Part shown: positions 8,450-16,151 of the stretch, piece after piece
Layout of the letters: the number at the start of each line of letters is the position of its first letter
Position numbering within the stretch: position 1 is the first letter of the stretch
Assembly: GCF_023228785.1 (NCBI RefSeq)
Contig: NZ_JALOAN010000007.1
Coordinates: forward strand, 10,919-74,918
Direction: 5' to 3'
Length of the DNA stretch: 64,000 nt
DNA from: Sulfurimonas sp.
GTDB lineage: Bacteria > Campylobacterota > Campylobacteria > Campylobacterales > Sulfurimonadaceae
Made by a program: the position numbers and the translations under genes
Notes under the pieces: generated by a model
What the model was told of the DNA's origin: nothing
Databases searched by the model: none
The model's input: the letters and a program-made list of their open reading frames with translations, nothing else

Positions 8450-8968
8450 TTATTTTGTTGAAATAACATATGAAGTAATTTCACATATCTCTTTAGTTGT
8501 AAATAACTTAGTAGTTAAGTTAATTGTCATGTGTGTGTTTTGGTTGTCTATACGGGGATCAGCAATTTTCTGAAAAACAAACTGATGGTCTCTAACACCA
8601 CTATCCATAAACATAGCCTTGTATCGAGTTAGATCTGGACCTATGTTTCCACCACCTTGAGCTTTTTCAATATTATGACAAGCTACACAGTTTCCGTACT
8701 GTTTAGTATCACTATCTTTTATATCTATGCCTTTTGGTGGCTTTTGTCCTGCTTGTTTACTATTTAAGTTGTGAAATATATAAGCACCTCTTGCAATAGC
8801 ATCCTTATCTGTTGTTATACAACCTTCTGGCATAGCGTAGACTGTAGCTTTAGCTAGTAAATCATCTTTGATTATCTTACTTGCATTGGGTTTTTCTATT
8901 ACACCACTATAATCAGCAGCAAAAAGTGAAGCACCCACTAACAGCGATATCATCACAGTTTTTTTCAT
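8450..8968 (-). CDS. soxX: SoxX, c-type cytochrome of the SoxAX complex
   Basis: 172 residues with a signal peptide (about 1-18) and one haem motif CVACH (C94-H98), followed by the GNIGPDL segment typical of SoxX and a methionine in NTHMTINL as likely sixth ligand. It accepts electrons from the SoxA-catalysed conjugation step. It is the first gene of the sox run, with a strong GGAGGAA ribosome site. The 84-bp gap upstream holds a TGTAAA direct repeat at 9016-9032. The kinase gene upstream is on the same strand, so read-through is possible. Confidence 0.93.
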   Translation of the reverse strand: MKKTVMISLLVGASLFAADYSGVIEKPNASKIIKDDLLAKATVYAMPEGCITTDKDAIARGAYIFHNLNSKQAGQKPPKGIDIKDSDTKQYGNCVACHNIEKAQGGGNIGPDLTRYKAMFMDSGVRDHQFVFQKIADPRIDNQNTHMTINLTTKLFTTKEICEITSYVISTK

Positions 8969-9015
8969 ACTCTGTTCCTCCTATTTTTATTTCAGAAACA
9001 AGTTTATCTCTTCAT

Positions 9016-9032
9016 TGTAAAATTAATGTAAA
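9016..9032 (-). promoter_or_regulatory. candidate response-regulator site upstream of soxX
   Basis: TGTAAA occurs at 9016-9021 and 9027-9032, giving an 11-bp start-to-start direct repeat, the spacing used by OmpR-family dimers. It lies about 50-65 bp upstream of the soxX start, next to genes for an OmpR-family regulator. Binding is inferred. Confidence 0.35.
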
Positions 9033-9052
9033 ATGATGTTTATTTATTAGAT

Positions 9053-10207
9053 TTATTTATTTATAGAAGTAAATACGTACAAAAATTCACTTCCTTTCTT
9101 CGGAGTTGAGTTTATGATGAGTTGTATGTTTTCTTTATCAATTATAGATTTTACAATGCTCAGACCTATGCCAAAGCCACCTTTATTGATATTTTCTCTA
9201 TAGTATCTGCTTAAAATGTTCTCAACATTTTCTATCCCAACACCATAATCTTTTATGCTCATATAAAGTTTTTCTTCCTTTTTATGAAGACTTATATCTA
9301 TCTTTGAGTTTTCATATGAGTACTTGATTGCGTTTGAGAGAGTATTGTCTATAACTCTTTGGAGTTGTTTTGGATTCATATAAACTAGCAGTGACTCTTG
9401 TATATTTGATTTTATAACTATATTTTTCATAAGAGCTACTTCACTAAAGTATTCTATTCTCTCTCCTAAAAACTTATCGAAGTTGATATTTTGTTTTTCA
9501 TACTCTAACCTCTCATGCTTTATCAGATAGTCCATATCGTTATATATGTTGGATAAAACTTTAGATGCAGCCTTCATTCTTTGCATATACTTATTTGGTT
9601 CATTTTTTCTATTGTAGAGGTCAATATTAACATTTATGATTGATAGTGGTGTATTGATCTCGTGCATAGAGTCTTTTATGAAGTTGTCTAACTGTTTATT
9701 CATTCTTTGAAATGGCTTTGCAAAACTTTGTAGAAAAAATACACTAAGTGTAAAGATAAGAATAACTATGCTAAAGAGTATATATAAAACTTTTTCATAA
9801 ACAGAAGCAAAAGAGAGTTTGTTTTTTACTATAAGATAAGAGGCTCCAAAATATCTACCTTTTGGAAGTTTTACTATTAAGTAAGCGTCATTGTCTTCTA
9901 AGTGATAGCCATCTTTAAAATACTTTATCTTATAGTCTATAAGAGAAAAAATAGGTTTAAACCTCTCATTATAAAGCCCTGATTCAAATGTTTTAAATCT
10001 TGGATATTCAAAATACTCTTCATGTTGATTGTACTCTTGCATCGCTTTTATGATTAGTATTGATTTTTCTTTTAGTAGTAACTCATTTTCTATAGAGTGA
10101 ATATTTTTCATATATACAAAGTAAAAGAAAAGCGGAGTTAAGAGTATCATAGAGACTAAAGATGTATATATTAGTGCGTATTTTGCTGAATTTTGGTTAT
10201 CTTTCAA
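9053..10207 (-). CDS. membrane sensor histidine kinase next to sox
   Basis: 384 residues: a membrane helix at about 12-33, a periplasmic loop of about 100 residues, a second helix at 139-160, no obvious HAMP domain, then a dimerisation helix with phospho-acceptor H182 in HEINTPLS. The usual HE[IL]RTP arginine is asparagine here. The ATPase domain has an N-box (DNTLSNAIKYS), G1 (KDYGVGI) and G2 (GGFGIGLSIV). It overlaps the regulator gene by 11 bp and ends 84 bp before soxX on the same strand. A role in sensing reduced sulfur and controlling sox is inferred from position only. Confidence 0.85.
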   Translation of the reverse strand: MKDNQNSAKYALIYTSLVSMILLTPLFFYFVYMKNIHSIENELLLKEKSILIIKAMQEYNQHEEYFEYPRFKTFESGLYNERFKPIFSLIDYKIKYFKDGYHLEDNDAYLIVKLPKGRYFGASYLIVKNKLSFASVYEKVLYILFSIVILIFTLSVFFLQSFAKPFQRMNKQLDNFIKDSMHEINTPLSIINVNIDLYNRKNEPNKYMQRMKAASKVLSNIYNDMDYLIKHERLEYEKQNINFDKFLGERIEYFSEVALMKNIVIKSNIQESLLVYMNPKQLQRVIDNTLSNAIKYSYENSKIDISLHKKEEKLYMSIKDYGVGIENVENILSRYYRENINKGGFGIGLSIVKSIIDKENIQLIINSTPKKGSEFLYVFTSINK

Positions 10208-10850
10208 TGATATACCCTAAGCCTCTTCTATTTTGTATAACATCATCTGGTAATTTTTTGCGTAAGTTATTGAGTTGTACTCTAATGGTGGCAGGTTCAA
10301 CATATTCTCCCCAAACCTCATCTTGAAACATTTGAGTAGATACAACTGCATTTTTATTTTTTATAAGCACTTCTAAGAGTTCTTGTTCTGTTTTTCTAAG
10401 CAAGATCTCTTCTTGTCCTAAGGTAAGTTTGCCTCTTTTCATATCATATGAAAGTTCATAACCAAAATGCACTAAAGAGCTATCATCTTGTAAAAAACTA
10501 GCCAATGCTTGGTCGATGCGAAGTTCTAACTCTTCTAAGTCAAATGGTTTTCTTATATAGTCACAACAGCCCGTTTCATAGCCTTTTTTTACTGCATCTA
10601 TATTGCTCATAGAAGTTAAAAATATTGCAGGAATTTTTTTATCATCTTCTCTTAATTTTTTTAAAAGCTCAAAACCACTTAATGATGGTACATTTACATC
10701 TAAAATCAAGATATCATAAACTCTCTCATATATGGCATCATATGCCTCAAGCCCATCCATAAAACCATCTACTTCATAACCTATATCTGTTAAAAACTCT
10801 TCTATACTAATTCGCAGTGAATATTCATCTTCTAAAAGTAGGATTCTCAT
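10197..10850 (-). CDS. OmpR-family response regulator
   Basis: 217 residues: a receiver domain (1-120) with acidic pair E7/D8, phospho-acceptor D51 in LILDVNVPSLSG, conserved T79/S80 and K101 in IRKPFD. A winged-helix DNA-binding domain follows (about 125-217), with a recognition stretch around VEPATIRVQLNNLRKKL. It overlaps the upstream Cache gene by 4 bp and the downstream kinase gene by 11 bp, so all three are one translational unit. A likely target is the TGTAAA direct repeat before soxX (inference). Confidence 0.9.
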   Translation of the reverse strand: MRILLLEDEYSLRISIEEFLTDIGYEVDGFMDGLEAYDAIYERVYDILILDVNVPSLSGFELLKKLREDDKKIPAIFLTSMSNIDAVKKGYETGCCDYIRKPFDLEELELRIDQALASFLQDDSSLVHFGYELSYDMKRGKLTLGQEEILLRKTEQELLEVLIKNKNAVVSTQMFQDEVWGEYVEPATIRVQLNNLRKKLPDDVIQNRRGLGYIIER

Positions 10851-11935
10851 TTTATCTTTCCATCTATTTTTTTAACAACACTTCTCTCTAGCATCATCTG
10901 TATAAGCTCATCTTTTGAGTACGCATCGAACTTTTCATAAGCCTCATCCAAAAAGATCTGTCTATCTTGTGTATCTATTACATCTTGGAGATAAACCATA
11001 GAGTTAGCCGAGTATTTACTATAAACATTGTTGTTATACTTCTCTCTTTTTACAACATCATAGAGTCCGCTTCTTGTAACATTTATGAGAAAAGATATAT
11101 CATCTTCTGGATTTCTAAAGTAGTCTAAATATTTCTCCTCAAGCACAAAAACAAATCCACCTATATCTTTATAGTCTCCATCATACATAGTCTCATAAAA
11201 GATATACTTACTATCTTCATAAGCTAGTCCATCTAACTTTAGCTTTTGGAAATCTATCTTTTTTAAGGTTTGAATGTGATCATAGTTGTAGTTTCTGTTT
11301 GAGACAATATACTCATCTATCATTAAATTTTCCATCATAAGTACCGCAGTCTCTATATGCTCTATATCCAATAAAACATATATATCTACACCCATGGAGC
11401 TAAAAAACTCTGTGGTAGATTTAAAAAAAGATATAACTTCTACAAAACCTAAAAACTCAGAGTCTTTATATATGGGAACTGTGGCTTTTATGCCAAGTCG
11501 TCTTCCTATCTCTATGGAAGTTCTTGGTGCTTTGTTAGTCTCAAAGTATTTAAAATCTTTTCTATACTCACCCAGTGGCATTCCAGCATACATATCATCC
11601 CAACTTCTAGCGAAGATGTTAAACTCTTTTGTTATGATCTGAGCTCTTATCAATAGATCTGTTTCTTGTTTTATGGTTGTAGTTATATCTGAGAGTAGTT
11701 TGTAGCCTAGATCTTCATCATCATTTTCTAAAGCATCAACCAGAGCTTTATTTTTAGATAAAAAGAGTGCCATCTTTAGATCATCCATCTTGTCAGATTT
11801 GAGTTTTGACTTTAGGGCGATAGAGACTTGATCCATGATGTGATTTATCTTTTGCTCTCTTACTTTGTCTTTATAGTAAAACATCGCTATAACTATCAAG
11901 ATCAATATAAAAACGACTACAACTTTTTTTAGCAT
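10847..11935 (-). CDS. membrane-anchored Cache-type sensor protein without output domain
   Basis: 362 residues: one N-terminal membrane helix (3-20), then a long extracytoplasmic region whose pattern (long helix with KSKLKSDKMDDLKMALFLSKN, then RSWDDMYAG and a strand-rich segment ending GFVEVISFF) resembles double-Cache ligand-binding domains. No kinase, methyl-accepting, GGDEF or second membrane segment is visible, so it cannot signal across the membrane alone. It probably presents a ligand to the co-encoded kinase, as first gene of a three-gene operon. The fold call rests on pattern only. Confidence 0.65.
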   Translation of the reverse strand: MLKKVVVVFILILIVIAMFYYKDKVREQKINHIMDQVSIALKSKLKSDKMDDLKMALFLSKNKALVDALENDDEDLGYKLLSDITTTIKQETDLLIRAQIITKEFNIFARSWDDMYAGMPLGEYRKDFKYFETNKAPRTSIEIGRRLGIKATVPIYKDSEFLGFVEVISFFKSTTEFFSSMGVDIYVLLDIEHIETAVLMMENLMIDEYIVSNRNYNYDHIQTLKKIDFQKLKLDGLAYEDSKYIFYETMYDGDYKDIGGFVFVLEEKYLDYFRNPEDDISFLINVTRSGLYDVVKREKYNNNVYSKYSANSMVYLQDVIDTQDRQIFLDEAYEKFDAYSKDELIQMMLERSVVKKIDGKIK

Positions 11936-12098
11936 CTACACCTTCACTTAGTTTATTTTTACTTAAAAAGTATCTTCGCCTTTAGTATATCTGCTTGTAT
12001 TTTAAAATCTTATGTAACGCCAGTTTTTGATAATTAAAATATAAAATTTTTCTGAATATATTTAAAATTTTCTAATAGATAAGTTTTTAATTTTGTGT

Positions 12099-12113
12099 AG
12101 AGTAGTATACTCT
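12099..12113 (+). promoter_or_regulatory. promoter -10 with overlapping inverted repeat for cytochrome c
   Basis: AGAGTA-GTA-TACTCT is a perfect 6-bp inverted repeat that contains the -10-like TATACT (12106-12111), 33 bp before the cytochrome start. The symmetry over a -10 box is what a repressor or activator site would look like. Confidence 0.45.
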
Positions 12114-12143
12114 CAAAAGATTTAACACAAAAAAGGGTTTAAG

Positions 12144-12422
12144 ATGAAAAAAATTGCTTTCGTATTATTTATTAGTAGTGTCGTTCTCATGGGCGCAGTA
12201 GAACCAAAAGCTTGTGCAGCTTGTCATGGCGTTAACTTTGAAAAAGTTGCACTTGGCAAATCAAAAATTGTTGCAGATTTATCACATACAGAGATCGCAA
12301 CAGCATTAAAGGGCTACAAAAGTGGAACTTACGGCGGAGTTATGAAAGCTGTAATGAAAGGTCAAGTTGCTAAGTACTCAGATGCTGAGTTAGAAACATT
12401 TGCCCAAACAATTGGTAAATAA
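12144..12422 (+). CDS. small class I cytochrome c (c553-like)
   Basis: 92 residues: a signal peptide (1-19), haem motif CAACH (C24-H28) and a C-terminal half with VMKAVMKG supplying a methionine ligand. The size fits cytochrome c553-type periplasmic electron carriers that feed terminal oxidases. It is divergent from the Cache-sensor operon and across from sox, so it could receive electrons from SoxAX (inference). An AAAAGGG ribosome site and a TATACT -10 precede it. Confidence 0.9.
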   Translation: MKKIAFVLFISSVVLMGAVEPKACAACHGVNFEKVALGKSKIVADLSHTEIATALKGYKSGTYGGVMKAVMKGQVAKYSDAELETFAQTIGK

Positions 12423-12543
12423 TTTTTACAATTAAAATGTAGATTCACTCATAGTCTCTACTTAAGCAACTGTTAGGTCAAATATATATATCAAATTATC
12501 TATGATAGAATTAAGATAAGTAAACTTAATAAAAGGGTATATT

Positions 12544-12834
12544 ATGAAGAAAGACGAAATAGTTACAGAAGCAAAGAAACAGTTGGTTAAATTCCAAAAA
12601 GAGATAGATGAGATCAAAGAAGCAAGTTCCCATCTAAGTGAAGAAGCTAAAAAACAATTTGATATAGGTGCAAAAGAGCTTGAGAGCCTTTATAAAGACG
12701 CAAACGAAAAGTTTGACACCCTCTCAAGTAAAGCCGAAGAAAATTACAAAGAGATCAAAGACTTTGTAGAGTTAACAAACAAAGCTCTAAAACACTCTTT
12801 TAACTACTTTATGTCGCATTATAGAAAGAAATAA
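12544..12834 (+). CDS. small charged coiled-coil protein, unknown
   Basis: 96 residues, not recognised as a named family. It is strongly helical and highly charged, with no signal peptide, cysteine or membrane helix. Heptad-like spacing (EAKKQLVKFQKEIDEIKEA and following) points to an amphipathic coiled coil like small stress or chromatin-associated helical proteins. It has its own AAAAGGG ribosome site and a likely -10 (TATGATAGAAT) upstream, so is probably transcribed alone. Confidence 0.6.
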   Translation: MKKDEIVTEAKKQLVKFQKEIDEIKEASSHLSEEAKKQFDIGAKELESLYKDANEKFDTLSSKAEENYKEIKDFVELTNKALKHSFNYFMSHYRKK

Positions 12835-12881
12835 AAGTTCAAAATAGTTTGAAAGTAGATACTGGAATTTTAAACGCTTTC

Positions 12882-13070
12882 TTAAATTATGATAGTTTTA
12901 TTATTTATAGATCTTAATTTTCTACACTTAAATGGGGATTGCTTTAGAAGTTCTATTTTTTCTTTTAGATTGTCTTTAAATTTTATGGCGGATAATTTTT
13001 TATCTTTGGAGATGAAAGTAAGTATGTTTAAAAGAGACTTTGAAAAGCTTTCTTCGTAAACAATTTGCAA
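12882..13070 (-). pseudogene. truncated RelE/ParE-like toxin
   Basis: 62 codons starting MQIVYEESFSKSLLNIL, followed by SKDKKLSAIKFKDNL and SPFKCRK, which follow the N-terminal two-thirds pattern of RelE/ParE toxins of Campylobacterota (normally about 90-100 residues). The C-terminal strands that carry the catalytic or gyrase-binding residues are missing after the stop at 12882. The other two frames beyond it give no convincing continuation. It overlaps a small ORF in antitoxin position. A decayed toxin-antitoxin pair is the best reading. Confidence 0.5.
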
Positions 13071-13174
13071 GCTATAAGTCTTGAACTTTTTTGTACATCT
13101 TTTTTAAACTGTTTTACAAAAAATAAAACTTGTAAATAGACAGAGTTGTCAATATCTAGTCTTAATGGGTGCAT
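13028..13174 (-). CDS. possible antitoxin remnant, 48 codons
   Basis: ATG at 13174 with a good ribosome site (AAAGGTAATTC) begins MHPLRLDIDNSVYLQVLFF, the pattern of the short N-terminal strand and helix of small antitoxins that precede RelE/ParE toxins. The frame runs 48 codons and overlaps the toxin-like ORF by 43 bp. The overlap suggests that the original antitoxin end was lost by frameshift. The call rests on pattern and position. Confidence 0.35.
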   Translation of the reverse strand: MHPLRLDIDNSVYLQVLFFVKQFKKDVQKSSRLIACKLFTKKAFQSLF

Positions 13175-13284
13175 GAATTACCTTTTTTATTTAGCTTAAT
13201 ATTCCAAGTATTATAACTTCCTTTCATCAATATTTAAAACAAGCAATATATCTGTGTTGTATAAACGTGTTAAAAGTTAGATGT

Positions 13285-13304
13285 TGTCCCTCGTAATAGG
13301 GACA
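13285..13304 (-). terminator. hairpin downstream of the SMC-like ATPase gene
   Basis: TGTCCCT and AGGGACA form 7-bp arms around a 6-nt loop, 25 bp past the ATPase stop codon. No strong U-run follows on the minus strand, so terminator strength is uncertain. Confidence 0.4.
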
Positions 13305-13328
13305 TAATTTAATTTCAGAGAGGCTCGT

Positions 13329-16151
13329 CTATGCAATACTTAAAAAATTTGGGAATGGTGCTTTAAATTCATCGGTCATTAATTTTAATGTCATCATATC
13401 AACATTACCATCATGATTCCATCGTAATTGATGTAGCCAACCATTTAACATCCTTACAAGTTCAACGGCTCGTTCATCTTGATGTAGCATCACAACAAAG
13501 GAAAGAGGAATTTTTTTTACACGGTGTAAGCGTACTAATATTTCAAAAAATCTACACAAATCCTTGAAGGTATGTTGATCCATTTCCTGAGCAGGATCAT
13601 CTAAAACAATAGCTGCATGTTGAAATCTTCCGAAAGTTAAATATCTCGTGAAAAACCATGCTAATCCTAAGACATGAATTTCGGCACCGTTAAGTATATA
13701 GTGTGCCAAACGTTGAATACCATCATCATCTCCAACTATATCAACAGTTACGGCTGATTGTTTGTTTTTCAAGTCAGCGTCAAGTTGAACTTTACCTTGA
13801 TATTGCCACGGTGCAGGTGTTAATGCCTCAGCAATTTCCATCCATAGCAATTGATAAGTTGATGGTAAATGTTCATCAATAATATGCATTATTTCTTCAT
13901 TAATGGCTTTTTCAACTTGTGTCCAAGCTCTTTCTTGTTCAAAATTTTCTTTAATACTATTAATTTCATGTTCAATTTTTTTTGCAATATCTATAGACAT
14001 TGCATTTATTTCATCTTCAGTATATATTTTTTCATTTATTGGTTGGCGTAGTTGAACAATCTGTATGATCTCTTTAAGAAATATTGTATTTGATTCTGAT
14101 GAAAGGTAATCACTAAAAGATATATCATTTGGAATTAGCCAAAGTAGCTTTTCTTGAAGTTCAATCTGTCTTTCAGATGAAAGTGGATTTGGCATTTTAC
14201 CCAAACTAAGTAATGTTAAATCCAATTGTTTAATTTTATCGCTGAGTGTTTTATATTCATCTCGAAGAGTATTTTGTTCACTTTGACTTTGCTGAAATAA
14301 TAATGAGATAGCCTGATGGGCACCTTGGCGATTTGTTAAATCAGACCCACATGTAGGACATTCATTAGGAGATATTTCATCCCATGAATGTGTATCCATG
14401 AAAATTTGAACTGTTTGAATATGTTCAACCCTCGCTTTTAGTCGTTGTCCATTTTTTATAACTTTTTCTCGCTGTTTTGAAAATTCATTGCGTTGAATTT
14501 TAATTTCTGTAATATGAGAAGAATCTTTATTGGCTAAAGATGTTTGTGCCTGAAGCCACTGCGACCATTTTTCGATGTCTGCAATTAAATCATAATCAAA
14601 GCGTGTTGCATATTTATTTACTGAATTGTAAAACTCATGATTTTTCGATAATAGTTTCCCTTTATTTAATAAAAGTTTTGAAATTATCTGTTGTTTTTGG
14701 TTTTCACTACCACTAACTATTGTTTTTTCATAAATCACTTTTTGAGCAGAAAAATCATTCCATTCACTTTTGAATATTTGTGCAGCCATAAAAAATGGAT
14801 GTTCTGACAATTGATGATTCGAAAGCCAATTTAAAAAAGATGATGGAACTGTAAATACTTGATTGAGATATGAGCCAATGACTTTGTGAGATGCTGTATC
14901 AATCTTCCTTACTTGAGCATTAATTCCATAGCGTCTTAAATAATCTTTTTGAGTTTCACGTACTTGACTATATCTTGATGTAATAAATTCTTGCAATGCC
15001 ATTGCCAACGTTGATGATTGTCCAAGAATAATATTACCAAGTTCACTTCTAGGCATTTTGGTAAACTCGCCAGTTTGTTCTTGTGAAAGAAGTGTGCCAG
15101 AAATCATGTTTAGACGTTTTGAACTTTCGTGTACATCATGCTCACAGTCAATAGGATGATTCTTTGCATTGATATTAATTGTAGGAGAATCCTTTTTATT
15201 GATTGGAAAAAGATACTCTTTTTTGTAAGCATTCCTTCTATTGTGGTTATTATCATCAAAATAATTTCTATACCGTTTCGATGTATTGCCAAGACCAAAT
15301 GAAAATGCTTCAAATATACTACTTTTCCCTGTACCATTCGGACCATGAACAATTGATGCAGTAATAGAGTTTTTGTCGCCTAATGGAATATCTAACTTGT
15401 TAATATTACGAAAATTGTTTATAGAAATATTTTGATAAGTTTTAGTATCCCTTAAAGATACTTCAGATGTTTCTTCAGTTTGTTCCTCTTTGTCAATAAA
15501 AACATCAATTTCATTAAATATTTGCTGATGTAATTTTTCATCAAATTTATCTATTAAATGCTTTTTTGCTTGTTGTACAGCAAGCTTGATTTTAGTATTG
15601 GCACTTGACCATTTTTCGATATCATCATACTTCTCTTTTGAAAGTATTGAACGCGTTTGAAGCAGCAATCTTGGAAATCGATGTTTTACACATGCATTTT
15701 CAATTTCATTTTGCTTATATATTATGGCATCAATAGGTACCTCTTCAATTTGTGCACTCTCTCTTCGAATATCAGCGACTTGTTTTACCCAATCACTTAA
15801 ATCTTTTTCTTCAACATACCAATGCACTATTATGTTCCACATTCCATTGACATCTGCAGATTCTGGCAAGTATTCAAACAAAAGTTTAGAGCGATAATTA
15901 AGTGCTTTGGCAATTTGAGTGTTTAATTTTTGTGAATTGTAAGGGAGAATAAAAAGACATACTCCAATTTCTGGATCTATTATCAGCCCACCATCTTGTT
16001 TTGTTGTTGTAGTTTTTAAATGTTCATCAATCCAAAGCCATGTCGGTTTTATTTGTGTTTGTTCCAAAGATTCACAAAATGAAAAAGAATCATCATAAAG
16101 ATTGCGATAATTTTTTGTGAGATATGTTTTAATTGTTTCAATAGAATTCAT
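13329..16151 (-). CDS. SMC/ABC-like ATPase with zinc-hook motif, candidate defence protein
   Basis: 940 residues. Walker A GPNGTGKSS (270-278) is followed by a long helical arm region with a zinc-hook-type CPTC (598-601), then a signature-like LNGAEIHVLGLAWFF (from 820) and Walker B AAIVLDDPAQEMD (846-858), and a histidine switch candidate in MLHQDE (H890). This is the layout of Rad50/RecF/LmuB-like ATPases. About 235 residues precede the P-loop domain, an extension absent from Rad50. The ATG overlaps the SIR2 gene stop (ATGA). In known defence systems such ATPases sense phage DNA or replication structures and license an effector; that role here is inferred. Confidence 0.85.
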   Translation of the reverse strand: MNSIETIKTYLTKNYRNLYDDSFSFCESLEQTQIKPTWLWIDEHLKTTTTKQDGGLIIDPEIGVCLFILPYNSQKLNTQIAKALNYRSKLLFEYLPESADVNGMWNIIVHWYVEEKDLSDWVKQVADIRRESAQIEEVPIDAIIYKQNEIENACVKHRFPRLLLQTRSILSKEKYDDIEKWSSANTKIKLAVQQAKKHLIDKFDEKLHQQIFNEIDVFIDKEEQTEETSEVSLRDTKTYQNISINNFRNINKLDIPLGDKNSITASIVHGPNGTGKSSIFEAFSFGLGNTSKRYRNYFDDNNHNRRNAYKKEYLFPINKKDSPTININAKNHPIDCEHDVHESSKRLNMISGTLLSQEQTGEFTKMPRSELGNIILGQSSTLAMALQEFITSRYSQVRETQKDYLRRYGINAQVRKIDTASHKVIGSYLNQVFTVPSSFLNWLSNHQLSEHPFFMAAQIFKSEWNDFSAQKVIYEKTIVSGSENQKQQIISKLLLNKGKLLSKNHEFYNSVNKYATRFDYDLIADIEKWSQWLQAQTSLANKDSSHITEIKIQRNEFSKQREKVIKNGQRLKARVEHIQTVQIFMDTHSWDEISPNECPTCGSDLTNRQGAHQAISLLFQQSQSEQNTLRDEYKTLSDKIKQLDLTLLSLGKMPNPLSSERQIELQEKLLWLIPNDISFSDYLSSESNTIFLKEIIQIVQLRQPINEKIYTEDEINAMSIDIAKKIEHEINSIKENFEQERAWTQVEKAINEEIMHIIDEHLPSTYQLLWMEIAEALTPAPWQYQGKVQLDADLKNKQSAVTVDIVGDDDGIQRLAHYILNGAEIHVLGLAWFFTRYLTFGRFQHAAIVLDDPAQEMDQHTFKDLCRFFEILVRLHRVKKIPLSFVVMLHQDERAVELVRMLNGWLHQLRWNHDGNVDMMTLKLMTDEFKAPFPNFLSIA

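Larger units (their letters stand above)
12835..13328. other. gene-poor junction left of the defence island
   Basis: About 490 bp between the coiled-coil gene and the ATPase gene. Apart from the two decayed toxin-antitoxin ORFs (12882-13174) and a hairpin at 13285-13304, nothing coding is visible on either strand; 13175-13280 is plain AT-rich sequence. Confidence 0.6.

Noticed and set aside
8440..8484. Longer SoxY N-terminus starting at 8484
   Set aside because: It would run into soxX and push the Tat motif away from the N-terminus; the ATG at 8439 has a proper ribosome site.
13329..16151. Reading the ATPase as Rad50 (SbcC) of a repair complex
   Set aside because: No Mre11/SbcD nuclease gene is adjacent, the N-terminal extension is atypical, and the gene is coupled to a SIR2 gene.
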